64,000 bases of DNA, taken from Mya arenaria. Taxonomy: Eukaryota; Mollusca; Bivalvia; Myida; Myidae. Each line of letters opens with the position of its first letter. The first letter of the stretch is position 1. This document shows positions 1 to 11,703 of the stretch, one piece after another. Made by a program: the position numbers and the translations under genes. The stretch is from contig NC_069133.1 of assembly GCF_026914265.1 (NCBI RefSeq), positions 14,382,280 through 14,446,279 on the forward strand, written 5' to 3'. The notes beneath the pieces were generated by a model that had not been told where the DNA came from, made no database searches, and saw only the letters and a program-made list of their open reading frames with translations.

Positions 1-533
1 GTCACTTCATTGTTTTTAGAATGGAATGTTTGGAGTTTCCTAAGGTCGCCAAGTACATGTCATGTAGGACGATGTTTTAACAGTAACTTCGTTTTAAATC
101 GATAAAATAAGTATTTTAAATCGTTTCAAAGTATTGGACACCGTAATTATGTGCGTAATAATGTGCTTGAGATTAGAGTACAGATAATTTGATATTTCTT
201 CGTACTTATAATGGGTATGGATTTCAGCTCCAATTTATTAATGTTACAAACAGTGTCAACCCAGATCGGTCACATGATTATGTCATTCTGTGTTTGGAAT
301 CACACTGTTTGATATTAAAGATGAATCTTACTGCTGCATAATGGTTTTAATATGTTATTGTATATATGATGGTGTACGATCTAGTCACAAGTTGTTTTGT
401 ATATTTGTAGTTTTTCACCGCACGCAACGTTATACGTCTCAACTCATAATAACCTATCGAGATGAGGATAATAAAATGGTGACACTAGCTGTGGATTGTT
501 ATGTCATTGAAAATCCTAGTGACAGCATATTCC
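1..533. other. non-coding, nothing recognised
   Basis: AT-rich sequence. The only sizeable open stretch (290-613) runs into the downstream minisatellite and has no recognisable domain or splice context. Confidence 0.5.
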
Positions 534-738
534 TCGTCGTTTGTCGTTCTCGTTACTTCCAGAATATCCCTCGTAGTTTGTCGTTCTCGTTACTTCCAGA
601 ATATCCCTCGTAGTTTGTCGTTCTCGTTACTTCCAGATTATCCCTCGTAGTTTGTCGTTCTCGTTACTTTCAGAATATCCCTCGTAGTTTATCGTTCTCG
701 TTACTTCCAGAATATCCCTCGTAGTTTGTCGTTCTCGA
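534..738. repeat. 37-bp minisatellite, about 5.5 copies
   Basis: The unit beginning TCGTAGTTTGTCGTTCTCG starts at 534, 571, 608, 645, 682 and 719, an exact 37-bp step. Copies differ by only one or two bases, so the array is young. It ends where the last copy runs into unique sequence near 738. Confidence 0.93.
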
Positions 739-799
739 CGAAAATTCGAGGTGCAGTACCTGTATTCATAAAACATCTTAAAACAACTGTGCACCAGAT

Positions 800-1277
800 G
801 ATCAATTTGCAAGAAAAAAGAAAATTATCGAAAACTGTCATAAACTTAGTATGAATGTGTACAATGCATTAAAACTTATTAACTGAAGTACCATAGTTTA
901 CAATTTATTTAAGTTAAGCAGTTATTTCGTATTTTTCCATTAAAAAAAATTACTGGGTATGTCTACCTAGTAGAATTCATTCCGTATGCGTGATTGGCTA
1001 GTCGGTGTTATCACGTGATATTACCGCGTTAGGTGTATAGCTTAATTATATTACCCGATTAGAGTAAGCCGTCGTAGCTCAGTGGATTCGACGCTCGACT
1101 ACAATTTTGGCGACACGGGTTCGAACCCGGTCTCCATCACAATTTTTTTTTTATAATTTTGGTACTTTTTTTACAATAATGATATCAAAGCGTAACACTT
1201 TCTATTAGATAATTGTCCTGAAATTCGTTACAGAAAAAAAACTTTTTTTGGTGCCAATCTGGTGTACAGTCCTTTTA
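800..1277 (+). repeat. dispersed repeat, copy 1, with a tRNA-like core
   Basis: This interval aligns with 62190-62635 over most of its length. Shared blocks include the stretch around TAGAATTCATTCC, the T-rich segment before ACAATAA, and the tail GTGCCAATCTGGTGTACAG. The second copy has lost most of the tRNA-like core. The repeat therefore extends about 270 bp upstream of the tRNA-like part, unlike a simple SINE in which the tRNA head is the 5' end. Exact termini and a target duplication are not resolved. Confidence 0.75.
1068..1140 (+). pseudogene. tRNA-like sequence (degenerate)
   Basis: The sequence has an A-box-like TAGCTCAGTGG at 1075-1085 and a B-box-like GGTTCGAACCC at about 1118-1128, with roughly tRNA-length spacing (73 nt). 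The acceptor stem pairs at only about three of seven positions and the T stem has one mismatch, so a working tRNA is unlikely. It lies inside a dispersed repeat, so it is better read as an internal RNA polymerase III promoter or fossil tRNA head. A run of T follows at 1143. Confidence 0.55.
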
Positions 1278-1850
1278 AGTCATTCCTGAACTTTAGTGGA
1301 ATTCTGAACATGTTCAAGCCAAATTAAAGAAAATGTATAACGTTCCTAGTTTTGAAAGCATGCATATTACTTAAGATAAAGCATATTGGATAATATTAAG
1401 TCATCATATCTTATGATCAGTGAGATACATAACTTATGAAATTAACTTGAGATTAGATATGACTTTAGATATTTTATTACTGTTGACCATAGAGTCGATC
1501 ATATCTTAGTGCCACAAAAATGCTATCCATTCAAAAATAACTTCATTTGTTTCGCTCATAAGTCTCAATGCCTGATGATGGTAACACTGAATGATGGCAA
1601 CAATTAGTTTAAACTTTGTTTGATTACTACTATTTACGGTCTTTTTTACAAACACTCATTTGAACAGAATATTGTAAATCTCAGCATTAATTATTATTTT
1701 TTAATATCGTTCCAACGAGTTATAGGAAACAAAGTACTTTTTACGATATTTTTTCTAAAAAAGTGGGCTCTTGTTTTAACTGTTGACGTGGTTATAGCAT
1801 TGAAGCATAAATCAAGTTAACGTTTTACACTTAATATTGTATTCGATGAT
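1278..1850. other. non-coding, nothing recognised
   Basis: AT-rich spacer between the dispersed repeat and the glycine-rich gene. A short open stretch at 1620-1820 shows no domain or splice support. Confidence 0.45.
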
Positions 1851-1853
1851 TGT

Positions 1854-1860
1854 CTATATA
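1854..1860 (+). promoter_or_regulatory. TATA-like box upstream of the glycine-rich gene
   Basis: CTATATA lies about 100 bp before the translation start at 1961. Transcription starting 25-30 bp downstream would leave a short leader. A GTAAAG at 1882 and a TTTCAG at 1950-1955 could bound a very short intron, but the first might lie too close to the start of transcription. Confidence 0.35.
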
Positions 1861-1960
1861 GAACATGAACAGCCACACTTGGTAAAGATAGTATAGTAAT
1901 TTCCCCATGAAATATCCCAATTGTAATTATTTCAGCTTTAAAACTCAAATTTCAGGAACA

Positions 1961-2590
1961 ATGAAGGTCCTTTTCATCTTGGGAATGTGCCTTGCACTAT
2001 CACTCTCTGTATCCTACGGTCATGAACGTGGCGGTTGCTATGGCAGTGGATACGTTGGCGGTGGGTACGGTGGCGGTGGACACGGCCTTTATGGATGATA
2101 CGGTGACGGTGGATTAGGTGGCATTTATGGTGGATACGGAGGCGATGGACTAGGTGGCTTTTATGGTGGCGGTGGATACGGTGGCGGTGGAATCGGTGGA
2201 GGATACGGTGGCGATGGATACGATGGCGGTGTACTAGGTGGCCTTTATGGTGGGTACGGTGGCAGTGGAATCGGCGGCGGTGGATACGGTGGCGTTGGAA
2301 TCGGTGAAGGATTCGGTGGCGGTGGATACGGTGGCGGTGGAAACGGTGGCCTTTATGGTGGATACAGTGGCGGTGGACTAGGTGGCCTTTATGGTGGATA
2401 CGGTGGCGGTGGAATCGGTGGCGGTGGTTACGGTGGCGGTGGACTAGGTGGCCTTTATGGTGGATACGGTGGCGGTGGATACGGTGGCGGTGGGATCGGT
2501 GGAGGATACGGTGGTGGTGGATATAGTGGAGGATACGGTGGCGGTGGATACGGTAAATACGGTCGCCGTTTTGGTGGACTCGGTCACTAA
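1961..2590 (+). pseudogene. glycine-rich secreted protein gene with one internal stop
   Basis: From ATG 1961 to TAA 2588-2590 a single frame of 209 codons plus stop is open except for one TGA at 2096-2098 (codon 46). Residues 1-20 form a classic signal peptide: MK, a hydrophobic core, then SVSYG. The rest is a repeat rich in GGYGGGG, GGLGGLYGGY and GGIGGG, ending in YGRRFGGLGH. A TTTCAG splice acceptor sits six bases before the ATG. Composition and architecture resemble molluscan glycine-rich shell-matrix, periostracum or byssal proteins, but no named family is claimed. At the TGA the neighbouring units read GGT GGA, and two base changes give GGA TGA. Reading resumes in frame for 163 codons. 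The stop may be a polymorphism, a sequencing error or a recent pseudogenising change; otherwise only a 45-residue secreted peptide is made. Another frame after 2590 (2671-2742) reads GISYGRHYQH and on to a stop, possibly a lost older C terminus. Confidence 0.75.
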
Positions 2591-2936
2591 TGACATGGCG
2601 GTGGACACATTGGCTGATCTTGGAGCCGTTCGGCCGGATACGTTGTTGGTTACCGATCGCATACGACCATGGTATTAGCTACGGTCGTCATTATCAGCAT
2701 TGTCTCGAAAACATATCTGGAGCGCCTATTTTATTGTCATGACGATAATTGTTTTTGATAAAGACATTGATCACTTTCTGTTTATAGATCTGAGTATACG
2801 TAACAAAATATGTTTACAACTTTCCGTTACATAGAAACAAACAACTTAAACGTTACATTTTATTGTTAATGAACATCCGCTTTATTTTTGTACTCATATG
2901 ATTTGTCTAATTTTATTTCATCATTACTAAAATAGA

Positions 2937-2942
2937 AATAAA
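2937..2942 (+). terminator. poly(A) signal AATAAA
   Basis: AATAAA about 350 bp past the glycine-rich reading frame, in T- and A-rich sequence. It is a plausible 3' end for that transcript, but the hexamer is common by chance in DNA this AT-rich. Confidence 0.3.
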
Positions 2943-5900
2943 ATGTTTGCTTTTGACATCACAATTTGTGTTAACCAATTTAATATACCAAGTCTCTAGA
3001 AATAAAATATACCACACACTATGATTCGTCCAATGTGTTACCAAAGGTTACTTAAACTTTACTTCAAGGCTTAAATCAAGCATGAATACTTAGAAATAAG
3101 ACTTATAATCCTGAATAGATTAAAGCTCAATCCTATTAACATACCATACTAAAACAATTTGCAATCTACAAGTCCGCATAATGCAGTGTTATATTTATAT
3201 TTATAAAGATTTCTTATAATAGAATGTTAAAAGAAAAGCAAAATATTGTAAACTTAAAGGAAATAAAAAGGTCAAAATAATTAACATTCAGTCAAACCCC
3301 GTTGGCTCGAGATCCCAGTTCGAGCCAATAAGGAAATCAAGCCAAGTAAATGAAAGCCAATGGTTTCGACTGTTTTTGTTCAGGAAATTTTGTCAAAAAT
3401 TGTTAAAACATCTTGAGATAAGAACATAATAGAAAATTTACAATGTCATATTTAAATGTTGTAGTTTCACCATTCGATGCCGCGACAAAGTTTGATTCTT
3501 CAATGTTGTATGTCGCTTCAGCTCAACCTTAAATAAGAATGACCAAATGGCCCTATGTCGCTCATCTTCTTAAAATGACCAAAATAACAGTGGTTATTAA
3601 GGTTGTTTTGCTAGCTTGCTTGAAAAGATATCTGCGGTTGAAGAGCATTCTTTTTCAAAGGTTTTAACCGCACAAGTGTCTAGAAATCATAGGACCCTCG
3701 AGGCAAGGCACGCTTCACAGGAACATAATTTAAACTATTTTAATTAACAGCTTCACGAGGATATATACAAATTTATTATAATTCTTTGCCTTGTATTTTA
3801 GAGAAAGATTTTACCATTTATGTAACAAGGAAACCAGGAACCGCTTGGACAGGGCCTCTTTGGACCACATGCCAATGATTGTACACTCTTGGCGAAGGAC
3901 CATTACATGAAGCTCTATTGGTTAGTGGTCATCGAGCGGGACAAGGGCGTTTTGTTCATTTTTCTCCACAACACAGCACAAGACAACTCGCTCGCATACT
4001 ATCAAGCCAATGAGAGTGATTTAGGTTACTTTATACAACCATAGTCAATTTCACCCAAATTTTACGGACCTGTACGGAAAACAACAGACACTGGTATCCA
4101 AAAACATGGTGGTATGGCCAATGAAATTCTGGTACAAAAACATAACGTCCAAAAGAGACCTACAACTGCAAACATAGTTGTGTTTAGGGGGTTGAACTAG
4201 TGTACCAAGTCATTAATGCCTACAAATTGCTTAACCAAATGGTTGCAAAAATTAATTTCAAGCAATTAGAGTGGAAATGTCATGTTAAGATATACACATT
4301 TGCAAAAAAATGTTTTTTTAAAAAAAAGAAGTGCAAAATTTGAAGGATAGTGTATTTGGTCAGCACATTTTGAGAGTAAAAGGCTATCACAGCTTATACC
4401 TACACTTAATATTTCAAGTTTGATTTTGCAATTATTCAACCTGGCCGCTACTAAATAAGTTATTTGTTTGCGAAATTTGAGTGAAACAGACGAAGAATAT
4501 GCGTAGTTAATCCCTTTATTGGGTTGTACTTGATATTACCAATTATTAGCGTTTCGCACGCTTATTCATTGGAATTCATGTGGATGTGTGTACGGTTACA
4601 TCGCAAAACGTGATATTTTCATACCATTTATGTTCTATTAAATGTGCATATCCAAAAAAGCGCTAGGGGGTCTTCTTTTTGGTCTACTTTCAATTATGTG
4701 GCATGAACAATGAAAAACTAATAACCCTAAACAACAAAAAAAGCAAATTAAAGCGGATGCAAATCTTTCCTACGGCTGCTCTTTTAGAGCACCTGCTAAC
4801 GTCATGCGTTTATGAAATAAAAACATATATTGTATACATCTGACGGGTGCCTTAGAAATTGCCGTTAAGTTCTGTATCGATCAATATTTTCAGTGGACGA
4901 CTTCATTGTTTTACAGAGCAGGGTATCGCTAGTCCATGTTTATGATCTGTATTTTGAGAGGATTATAAAAAGTTGCTGGTTGGTGAAACATTGTATTTTT
5001 TTAGCGCTGTGGCGAAGTTTCTTTTTAGTTATTCATTTGGCCCCAAACTTGCCACACTGGAGTTGAGAGATACAAAGACATACTTTTCTTCAAGCTTTTA
5101 TGTATTTCTTTTATTAACACAAAGTACCACAAATTTATGATTTTAATTTATTCACAAATCCAAATAGTAAGCAATAATCCAATTTCGTTTTATGTTAAAT
5201 AAAGATGATTCACAAATTTCCAAAATAAACTGCTATAATGTAAGTCCAGAAAGATCCAACGTTAATTTATCTCTGGCGAATATAAATCGCACAGCTTTAT
5301 ATACTTAGTATAAGAACTTGAAATGCACGAGAATTCAGAGTTACATGATTTCACGTGTCAACGGAGCAGACTCCAGCGGAGCAAAGGCACCGTTAAAACA
5401 CACCGGCGGTGCTAATCCATAATGTAAACTTTAGCGGTGCAATGCCGTATAGTAAATATTTAACATGTGAAAATATAGTAAATGAAGTGAATAAACCTTT
5501 GTAAGAGTTGCATACACAATCTTTAACAATTTTAGTTGTAAACAATACTAACACTAAGAAAATTAGTAATTATATTGCAAATAAAACATATGACTAAACA
5601 AGTATAACAGTTATGCATATAGTCAATGTTACTCTCGCGACAATTCGCGACAAGCGCGCAGAGTTCCCAAAAAGACACACATCCTGCTTGTTTAATATGA
5701 TATATATGGTGATTTCCTGATTTAAACTTATGGTAATGTTATTTTGATTATATACATTTCATGTTTTTTGACTAGCAGAAATTCTTTCGGCATTTGATTA
5801 AGCGCAGACATTAAATTATTTGACTTGAAATACCGAATGTGTCTGACATGTTGTCAAACAAGTGTGGAATGGGCTGTTGTGAAAAAAAGTTATATAAACT

Positions 5901-6849
5901 GATAAATTAATACAATCTTTTTCGCAATCTTTGTAAAATAAGTTAAACTAATCAGTGAATTCTTGATAAGGTTAAAACTAAAATATGTGGCCTTCTACTC
6001 AACTTTTGAAAAAAATTTTTTTTTTGAGTTTTGACATTTTTTTTGTGCTTTCTACCAGGTAGAAAGCTACAAGCAAGCCTCTTCATTAGTCTAAAATGAT
6101 AGCTTTGTTAGGGAATCTTCTAATAAGGTTTTGAAATATCAAAAATCGTTAAAACGTTTGTCGATAAACAATTATTTGGACAAGCTTCTGCAATAGCAAA
6201 ACATCATTAAACAAATAACATATGAACGGTGAATGTCTCTACAATGTATATTTGGAAATTCTTTTTTCGGGCGAATTCACAATTCACTTGTCCAAAATTG
6301 TTCGACTTTTGATATAGTTGTGGATTCATATATTTATTTTCATTTGTGCATAACTTGTACGGTAAATTTGATTTTTTTAGATCATTCAATATAATTGATG
6401 TAAAACACTGCCGATGAAAATTTAAGCAAAATCAACCTTAATGTATTTAGATTATCCTTCATGGGATTGAGAGCTACTTTTACTCGTACTGTTATGCGTA
6501 AGTTGGCGTGTTCAGCCTGCTCAAATTCCCATTTAGTCATTCCAAAGGTTGCATAGCCGCAAGATGTATGCAGTTTACAATTTGTCGCTAGCGCCACATA
6601 TCATGGTCTCAGTATCGAAACGTCTATCGTGTTATCTAGACCTAAAATCAATTGGTCCGGGTTACCCGACCCTAACTAGGAACTTGGTTCCTACCCTACA
6701 GTTTGTATAGGCCGTTGGTAGGTATATGTACATTTATATGTATGTATGTTATTATTTTAGTGTTTGTTTAAATTTGTTGTTTAAACACATTTTAAGCATT
6801 TTGCATAATATTACTTTAGCGTTGTTTTCCAATGCTGCCAATAACATCA
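2943..6849. other. long gene-free stretch
   Basis: I see no convincing exon, RNA gene or array in these 3.9 kb. The one suggestive site is CAGTCAAACCCCGTTGGCTC near 3291-3310, which looks like the end of a pogo/Tigger-type transposon. No matching inverted end was found. Short open stretches at 6207-6597 (minus) lack domains. Confidence 0.45.
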
Positions 6850-7030
6850 TCACACCATAATCATCATCATCATCATCACCATAGTGACTAATCAATTGCA
6901 ACGTGTTTGTCTCTATTGCTACTACTTCTATTACTGGTACTTCTGATACTGCTGCTGTTGCTACTGCTATAACCAATGCTTCTTTCGCCGCCACCACCAC
7001 CACAACAACAACTACTACTATTTCTACTAC
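6850..7030. repeat. simple-sequence tract (CAT, then ACT/CTT and CAC/CAA triplets)
   Basis: CATCATCATCATCATCATC near 6860-6878 is followed by a pyrimidine-biased ACTTCTATTACTG-type tract and a CCACCACCACC/ACAACAACA run near 6990-7015. Open frames on both strands here are by-products of triplet periodicity. Confidence 0.8.
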
Positions 7031-7333
7031 TTTACATTTTAAAATGTGTAAACCCACATATTTGAATGAAGAAGCAGCTACAATCTTAGAGTTACATAAT
7101 ATTATATAGAAGTCGTGTGACGTATGGCGACCATTTTCGAAAATCATAACTTTTGTTTTACTTACATTAAAAAAAAAGAATTCCCAACGTGTTACAGTAA
7201 CGTTCGATGTCATCCGACAATGATTGTAAATTTGTTTGATCATTTGCAAAAACTATAGCCTCATCAACGAATAATAACATATCTTTTCTGGTCATCAATT
7301 TCTCAAGTGCCATTTAATTTACTATGCTACAAG

Positions 7334-7349
7334 CCCCCCCCCCCCCCCC
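7334..7349. repeat. homopolymer C16
   Basis: Sixteen consecutive C residues followed by A and CCCC. A second G/C-tract system of the same kind ends the foldback element at 54954-55165. Here the tract is 85 bp away from the related element at 7432, so a direct link is not shown. Confidence 0.85.
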
Positions 7350-7431
7350 ACCCCTGTTTGACTCCTCTGTTTGAATTGATTTTAGGAGACCTATCATTTC
7401 TGAATCTAGTGTATGATTTTGAGTAATAGGG

Positions 7432-7612
7432 GGAGAGCTTATTTACCCTCACCGTCGGATAATACCCGTTCGGCGAGCACGCTACATATTCCATTAAGAC
7501 TATAAGTTTAAAAACAATAACTTCATTAATCACAATATATAATGATATGATATTTAATAAAAATAAATGGCAACAGTAAATGTAGCGTGGATGCTTAGCA
7601 CTTAAAATATAT
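7432..7612. mobile_element. foldback element, partial copy
   Basis: GGGGGAGAGCTTATTTACCC near 7430-7450 and the following CGGCGAGCACGCTACAT match the left half of the element at 54954. CACGCTACAT (7478-7487) is inverted as ATGTAGCGTG (7580-7589), the same internal inverted pair as in the other copy. The C-tract right end is absent. No coding capacity, so a short non-autonomous element. Confidence 0.6.
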
Positions 7613-9210
7613 ATTGACGTATACACAAAATAAATATATATAGTTAAATAATCAGTATTTTGAATATAAAATTATCGTACAGTATACGATTTAAAGAACT
7701 AGGCTGTGATAAACATTTAATTTTGTGATATTTAGCAGTTTTCTGGAAGTTAGCCGCCTTTTAAGGTAAGGCGTTCACACCTATTTCAATTAAATACGCA
7801 AGTGAAGCCATCTTGATCACGCTTAGTCTTCTTGTTAACTCGTTAATCCAAACAAAGCAATTATCGGATATTATCTTATTTAAATTTCCATTTCAAGTAT
7901 GCAGGGTGACAAAAGATTTATATATTAAGTAATTAAAGTACAAAGAAGGGCCGATGGATGAAATTTACTATATAATTCCTCATTTTTTAATGATACACCA
8001 ATTTGTATAATACACTGTTATTGAAACAATATGCTAATAGAGATAGGGCCTTGATGTAGTTTCATAAACTTTTAAAGTGTCATTTTTGTACAGACACGTG
8101 TATATTAAAGACATATTTGAGTTTCTTAAGTAAGTGCATATGTGTGTAACTGTTGTGTAATTTGTGTACGACGGATTACCAGTGCTCTGTGTGTCGCGAA
8201 ACCTGTGAGGACCACTGTATCTTCTGTGAGGTAAAATTGTTTTTGAAAGGGACTAACATGGTTTTGGTAAACACATATGGATTATGTATTTATTTATTTT
8301 TTTAAAGCTAAAGACATGTATAAGTAAAGCTATTGAATATCCCCGAATCCATTGCTTATACTTAGGTAAACAAAAATAAAGCATGAACACATATTTAAAG
8401 GTCACGTATATATAGTGGAACAGTTATGTTTCTGTTTCCTTTCTTTCCTTTAAATGGTATTATAGTATAGGCTGGGTTGAGTATCTCTATGGACAATCAC
8501 CATTTTAAGATTTAGATGATTTTCTTAACTCGTGTTAATGTATTAACATTCAATGTTGAGAAACTAGAAAGTCAATTGAAAATCTATCAATACTTTGTTC
8601 AGGTCTGACAAATGTTTTACTTAATGGAAACGCTAAATCGCGACCAGTAGGTGTTCTTATTGGCTAGGGAAGTCTCGTCAAAGGGTTGCGGGGGAAGCTT
8701 TTTCTGTTTATGAGATATTTCAACATGTTTTCAAATAACCAACGGTAGTGATAACTTGTAATTTGTTCCTTAATTTAGAGGTTAAATATATTGGTCAATT
8801 GCATTTGAACGTACTAGTCCTGAAATGGTACACATGGAAAGGGGTTCATTCAACCTAGGAAGTTGTTTATTTAGTCCATAATAAAAGTAATAGGTAAGTG
8901 TTACACACAACTTTTTAGCCTTTTTATTTTGCTCTTAGCCAATGCCTTTTAAGTTTAAGCTACATGAACAATTATTTTTATTGTTAATGACATACACTTA
9001 TTCGTGAATGTATCATGGTCTTATATACTGCGGTTTTTAAGAAATTAACAACTGTTTTATAGTTTTAGTGTTTGTTACTATGTACATGTGATTTTATGAT
9101 TATATGCCAATAAGGTTGCAAGTCCGTCTCTTATAATTCTTAAATAGAATGGATGTGTACATGCAAATTGTATAAACTTGAACTGTATGTACATGGATGA
9201 GACGTAAATA

Positions 9211-9212
<2 letters not shown>
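7613..9212. other. mostly non-coding, one cysteine-rich fragment
   Basis: Nothing recognised apart from a short cysteine-rich open segment on the plus strand at about 8148-8230. It encodes CSVCRETCEDHCIFCE and is followed by GAG-GTAAAA, which resembles a donor site. There is no good acceptor, and a stop lies just upstream. Confidence 0.4.

Positions 9213-9253
<41 letters not shown>
9213..9253. repeat. (TA)n microsatellite, about 20 units
   Basis: Uninterrupted alternating TA from 9213 to about 9253. Confidence 0.95.
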
Positions 9254-9256
<3 letters not shown>

Positions 9257-9649
9257 GAATTAGTTTAATTATATCATTAATGAAATGTATTGATATAGCT
9301 CTCATTTGTTTATCTAAGTTAAAATTGATTGTCGGTGAACTGTATCATTGCATAAACTATTAAGATTCCCACGAGTTCTACTCGCCCGTTAAGATTTATT
9401 TAGGTTAACTGCTAAATTAAATTACTACGCGATCTACTTCCAGCGGATTTAAACGTACCGTTTGAGTATGTTAACCGTTCATATACATCCGAGGTGGTTT
9501 TGGATAGAAATGGCTGAGGAGCTCCGAGGGCTAATTGCATTAAATCCCATATTCTCATCTAGACCGGAGCTAACATAAACCGACAATGCACCTAGTACAT
9601 AAGAATGGGAAACTAAGACAATTAACGAGTACTTACGTAATTTATTCAC
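9254..9649. other. non-coding, nothing recognised
   Basis: AT-rich spacer with no exon-like or repeat structure that I can support. Confidence 0.4.
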
Positions 9650-9875
9650 AATGAATGAATGAATGAAGCAATGAATGACTGAAGCAATGAATGACTGAAT
9701 GACTGACTGAATGAATGCATGAATGCATGAATGAATGAATGAATGAATGAATGAATGAATGAATGAATGAATGAATGAATGAATGGATGAATGAATGAAT
9801 GGATGGATGGATGGATGGATGGATGGATGGATGAATGGATGGATGGATTGATGGATAAATGAGTAAATGAATAAT
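9650..9875. repeat. ATGA/GGAT tetranucleotide tract
   Basis: The tract begins with GAAT/ATGA units mixed with ATGACTGA variants, passes through a pure GAAT run at about 9728-9785, and ends with a GGAT run around 9800-9850. The change of motif along the tract shows stepwise mutation within one expanding array. Confidence 0.93.
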
Positions 9876-9963
9876 TAAATTAATAATTATAACAATAATA
9901 ATATAATAATAATAATAGTAATATGATTATAATAATAATAATAGTAATGATAATGATAGTGAT
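9876..9963. repeat. AAT-rich imperfect microsatellite
   Basis: Imperfect AATAATAAT and GATAATGAT units fill the gap between the tetranucleotide tract and the 20-bp minisatellite. Confidence 0.7.
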
Positions 9964-10420
9964 AACAATGTTTCAAATGGAATGACAATGTTTAATGTGG
10001 AATGACAACGTGTCAAGTGGAATGACAATGTTTCAAATGGGATGGCAATGTTTCAATTGGGATGGCAATGTTTCAAAAGGGATGGCAATGTTTCAAGTCG
10101 GATGATAATGTTTCAAATGGTTTGGCAATGTGTCAAGTGGGATGGCAATGTTTGAAGGAACATGACAATATTTCAAGGAACATGACAATGTTTTAAGTGA
10201 GATGACAATGTTTGAAGGAACATGACAATATTTGAAGGAACATGACAATGTCTTAAGTGCGATGACAATGTTCCAAGTGGGATGACAATGTTCCAAATGG
10301 AGTGACAATGTTGCATTCGGGAAAACAATTGTTGTGACAAGGATGGAAGTGGGGTGACAGTGTTGCATGTGAGATAACAATATTGTGTTTTGGGATGACA
10401 ATCATGGATATGGGGTGACT
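9964..10420. repeat. 20-bp minisatellite, about 22 diverged copies
   Basis: The consensus is close to GTTTCAAATGGGATGACAAT, repeated every 20 bp with substitutions. A variant containing GAAGGAACATGACAAT recurs around 10152-10250, so the array has a higher-order pattern. The minus-strand open frame over it (10093-10401) simply reads the repeat and is not a gene. Confidence 0.88.
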
Positions 10421-10909
10421 TAATAAGAACTAATAGATGTAGAGCATATAGTGAATTATTTTAAAGAATGAAATTTTTACAGTCAGTTATTACGATTTAA
10501 ACTGTTTCATTCATGAAAAGCATGTCATTGACTTCAAAAACGACCGTTCTATAAATAGCCATGCCTTATTTCTGTACAATAAGTTTGGGAATATTGTGAT
10601 GTTGCATGTGTATACAACGTTTCTTTTGTATCCACGTGTTTTTTATTCAATGCGCGCCTCTGTTAAATTTGTTTATGCCTGTTAAAGATTGACATGTAAC
10701 GTGTACGTATACAACGTACCAAATAACGAGTTGGCAACACTCTTGGAAATGTTTGTTTTTCATTACTTTGAAATCGTGAATAAACGAAGCATTTACTAAT
10801 CAACATAGATAAATACACCAACTATGGCGACATGAATAACGCCTTGTCTTTTTTGGATTGAATGCATTAGGAAGAATTCGACGATTTTTCACTGAAACAA
10901 GACAAGCTT
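10421..10909. other. non-coding, nothing recognised
   Basis: No exon or repeat structure supported. Confidence 0.4.
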
Positions 10910-10913
10910 TTAA

Positions 10914-11276
10914 AGGTGCACTCTCACAGATTAAACGTTTTGAAAACGTAATTTTTTGTCTTGGAACGAGCCAATTTTTGCAAAAATCCATGGAAACCAG
11001 TCATATAAGACTGCTGACAAAAAATCAGATCGAAGATTTTTATATTTAAGTTTTATATTTAAGTTCAAAAATTGATGTTTTATGCATTTTTTTTAAACCG
11101 TTAGTAACGGTTTAAGCCATAAAACATTATTTTTCGAACGGAAATATCAAACCTGCGATCTGATTTTTCATCAGCAATCTTATATCATTGGTTTGCAGAT
11201 ATTAACGCAAAAATTTGCTCTTTCCAAGACAAAAAATAAAAACGTTGTAAAAATGGCAAATCTGTGAGAGTGCAGC
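10914..11276. mobile_element. palindromic TTAA-flanked element, copy 1
   Basis: The left end AGGTGCACTCTCACAGATT is inverted at the right end as ATCTGTGAGAGTGCAGC. Much of the interior is also self-complementary, including the block GTCTTGG..CCAATTTTTGC against its partner, and the centre AAACCGTTAGTAACGGTTTA. TTAA lies on both sides (10910-10913 and 11277-11280). It is homologous to 62826-63173. With no coding capacity it is a non-autonomous element of about 360 bp. The TTAA sites are as expected for piggyBac-type insertion, but the family assignment is inference. Confidence 0.8.
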
Positions 11277-11280
11277 TTAA

Positions 11281-11690
11281 CTCGTATCCATATCCGTCTG
11301 CATCTAAAACTTTTTAAAACGTTCTGTCGTGATATATTATGGTATAGTAATTCGATGAGTGGATGGGTGTTCTATTTCCAATATGAACTTTTTTTACTAA
11401 ACACGCCCGCATATAAGCCAACCACTAGTACCGTGCACAAGAACAAGTTGTAAAAATACATTTCCGCCAAAGTCTAATCGGATTTTATAGAATAATTATA
11501 AGAAGAAATTTGGTCAAGCCAAAAATGAAAGTAACTGCTGTTTCACCATCTTTTTAAAAAAAAAAAAAAATTTTTTTTCAAAACTGTATCCATGTACGAT
11601 TTTTTTTTCTCAAAATAATAGAGTTGAATCGTATTAAGTTAATACTATTAACACAGCTGGCAATAAAGAGAATAACATACATATATTGTA
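11281..11690. other. non-coding upstream of zinc-finger locus A
   Basis: AT-rich, probably the 3' part of an intron. It ends in the splice acceptor ATTTCAG at 11691-11697. Confidence 0.45.
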
Positions 11691-11703
11691 ATTTCAGATT
11701 CAC

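Noticed and set aside
534..738. Possible CRISPR-like array here or at 21178, 39425 or 49288
   Set aside because: The units are head-to-tail with no unique spacers; they are minisatellites in a eukaryotic genome.
2444..2678. Val/Asp- and Thr/Ser-rich frames on both strands across the glycine-rich gene
   Set aside because: Shadow frames of the GGTGGCGGTGGATAC repeat; the frame with the signal peptide explains the region.
6752..7249. 165-codon minus-strand frame with a poly-Val and poly-Asp run
   Set aside because: It translates CAT/CCA/ACA simple sequence; no splice sites or domain.
10093..10401. 102-codon minus-strand frame with HPT and NIVI repeats
   Set aside because: It only translates the 20-bp minisatellite.
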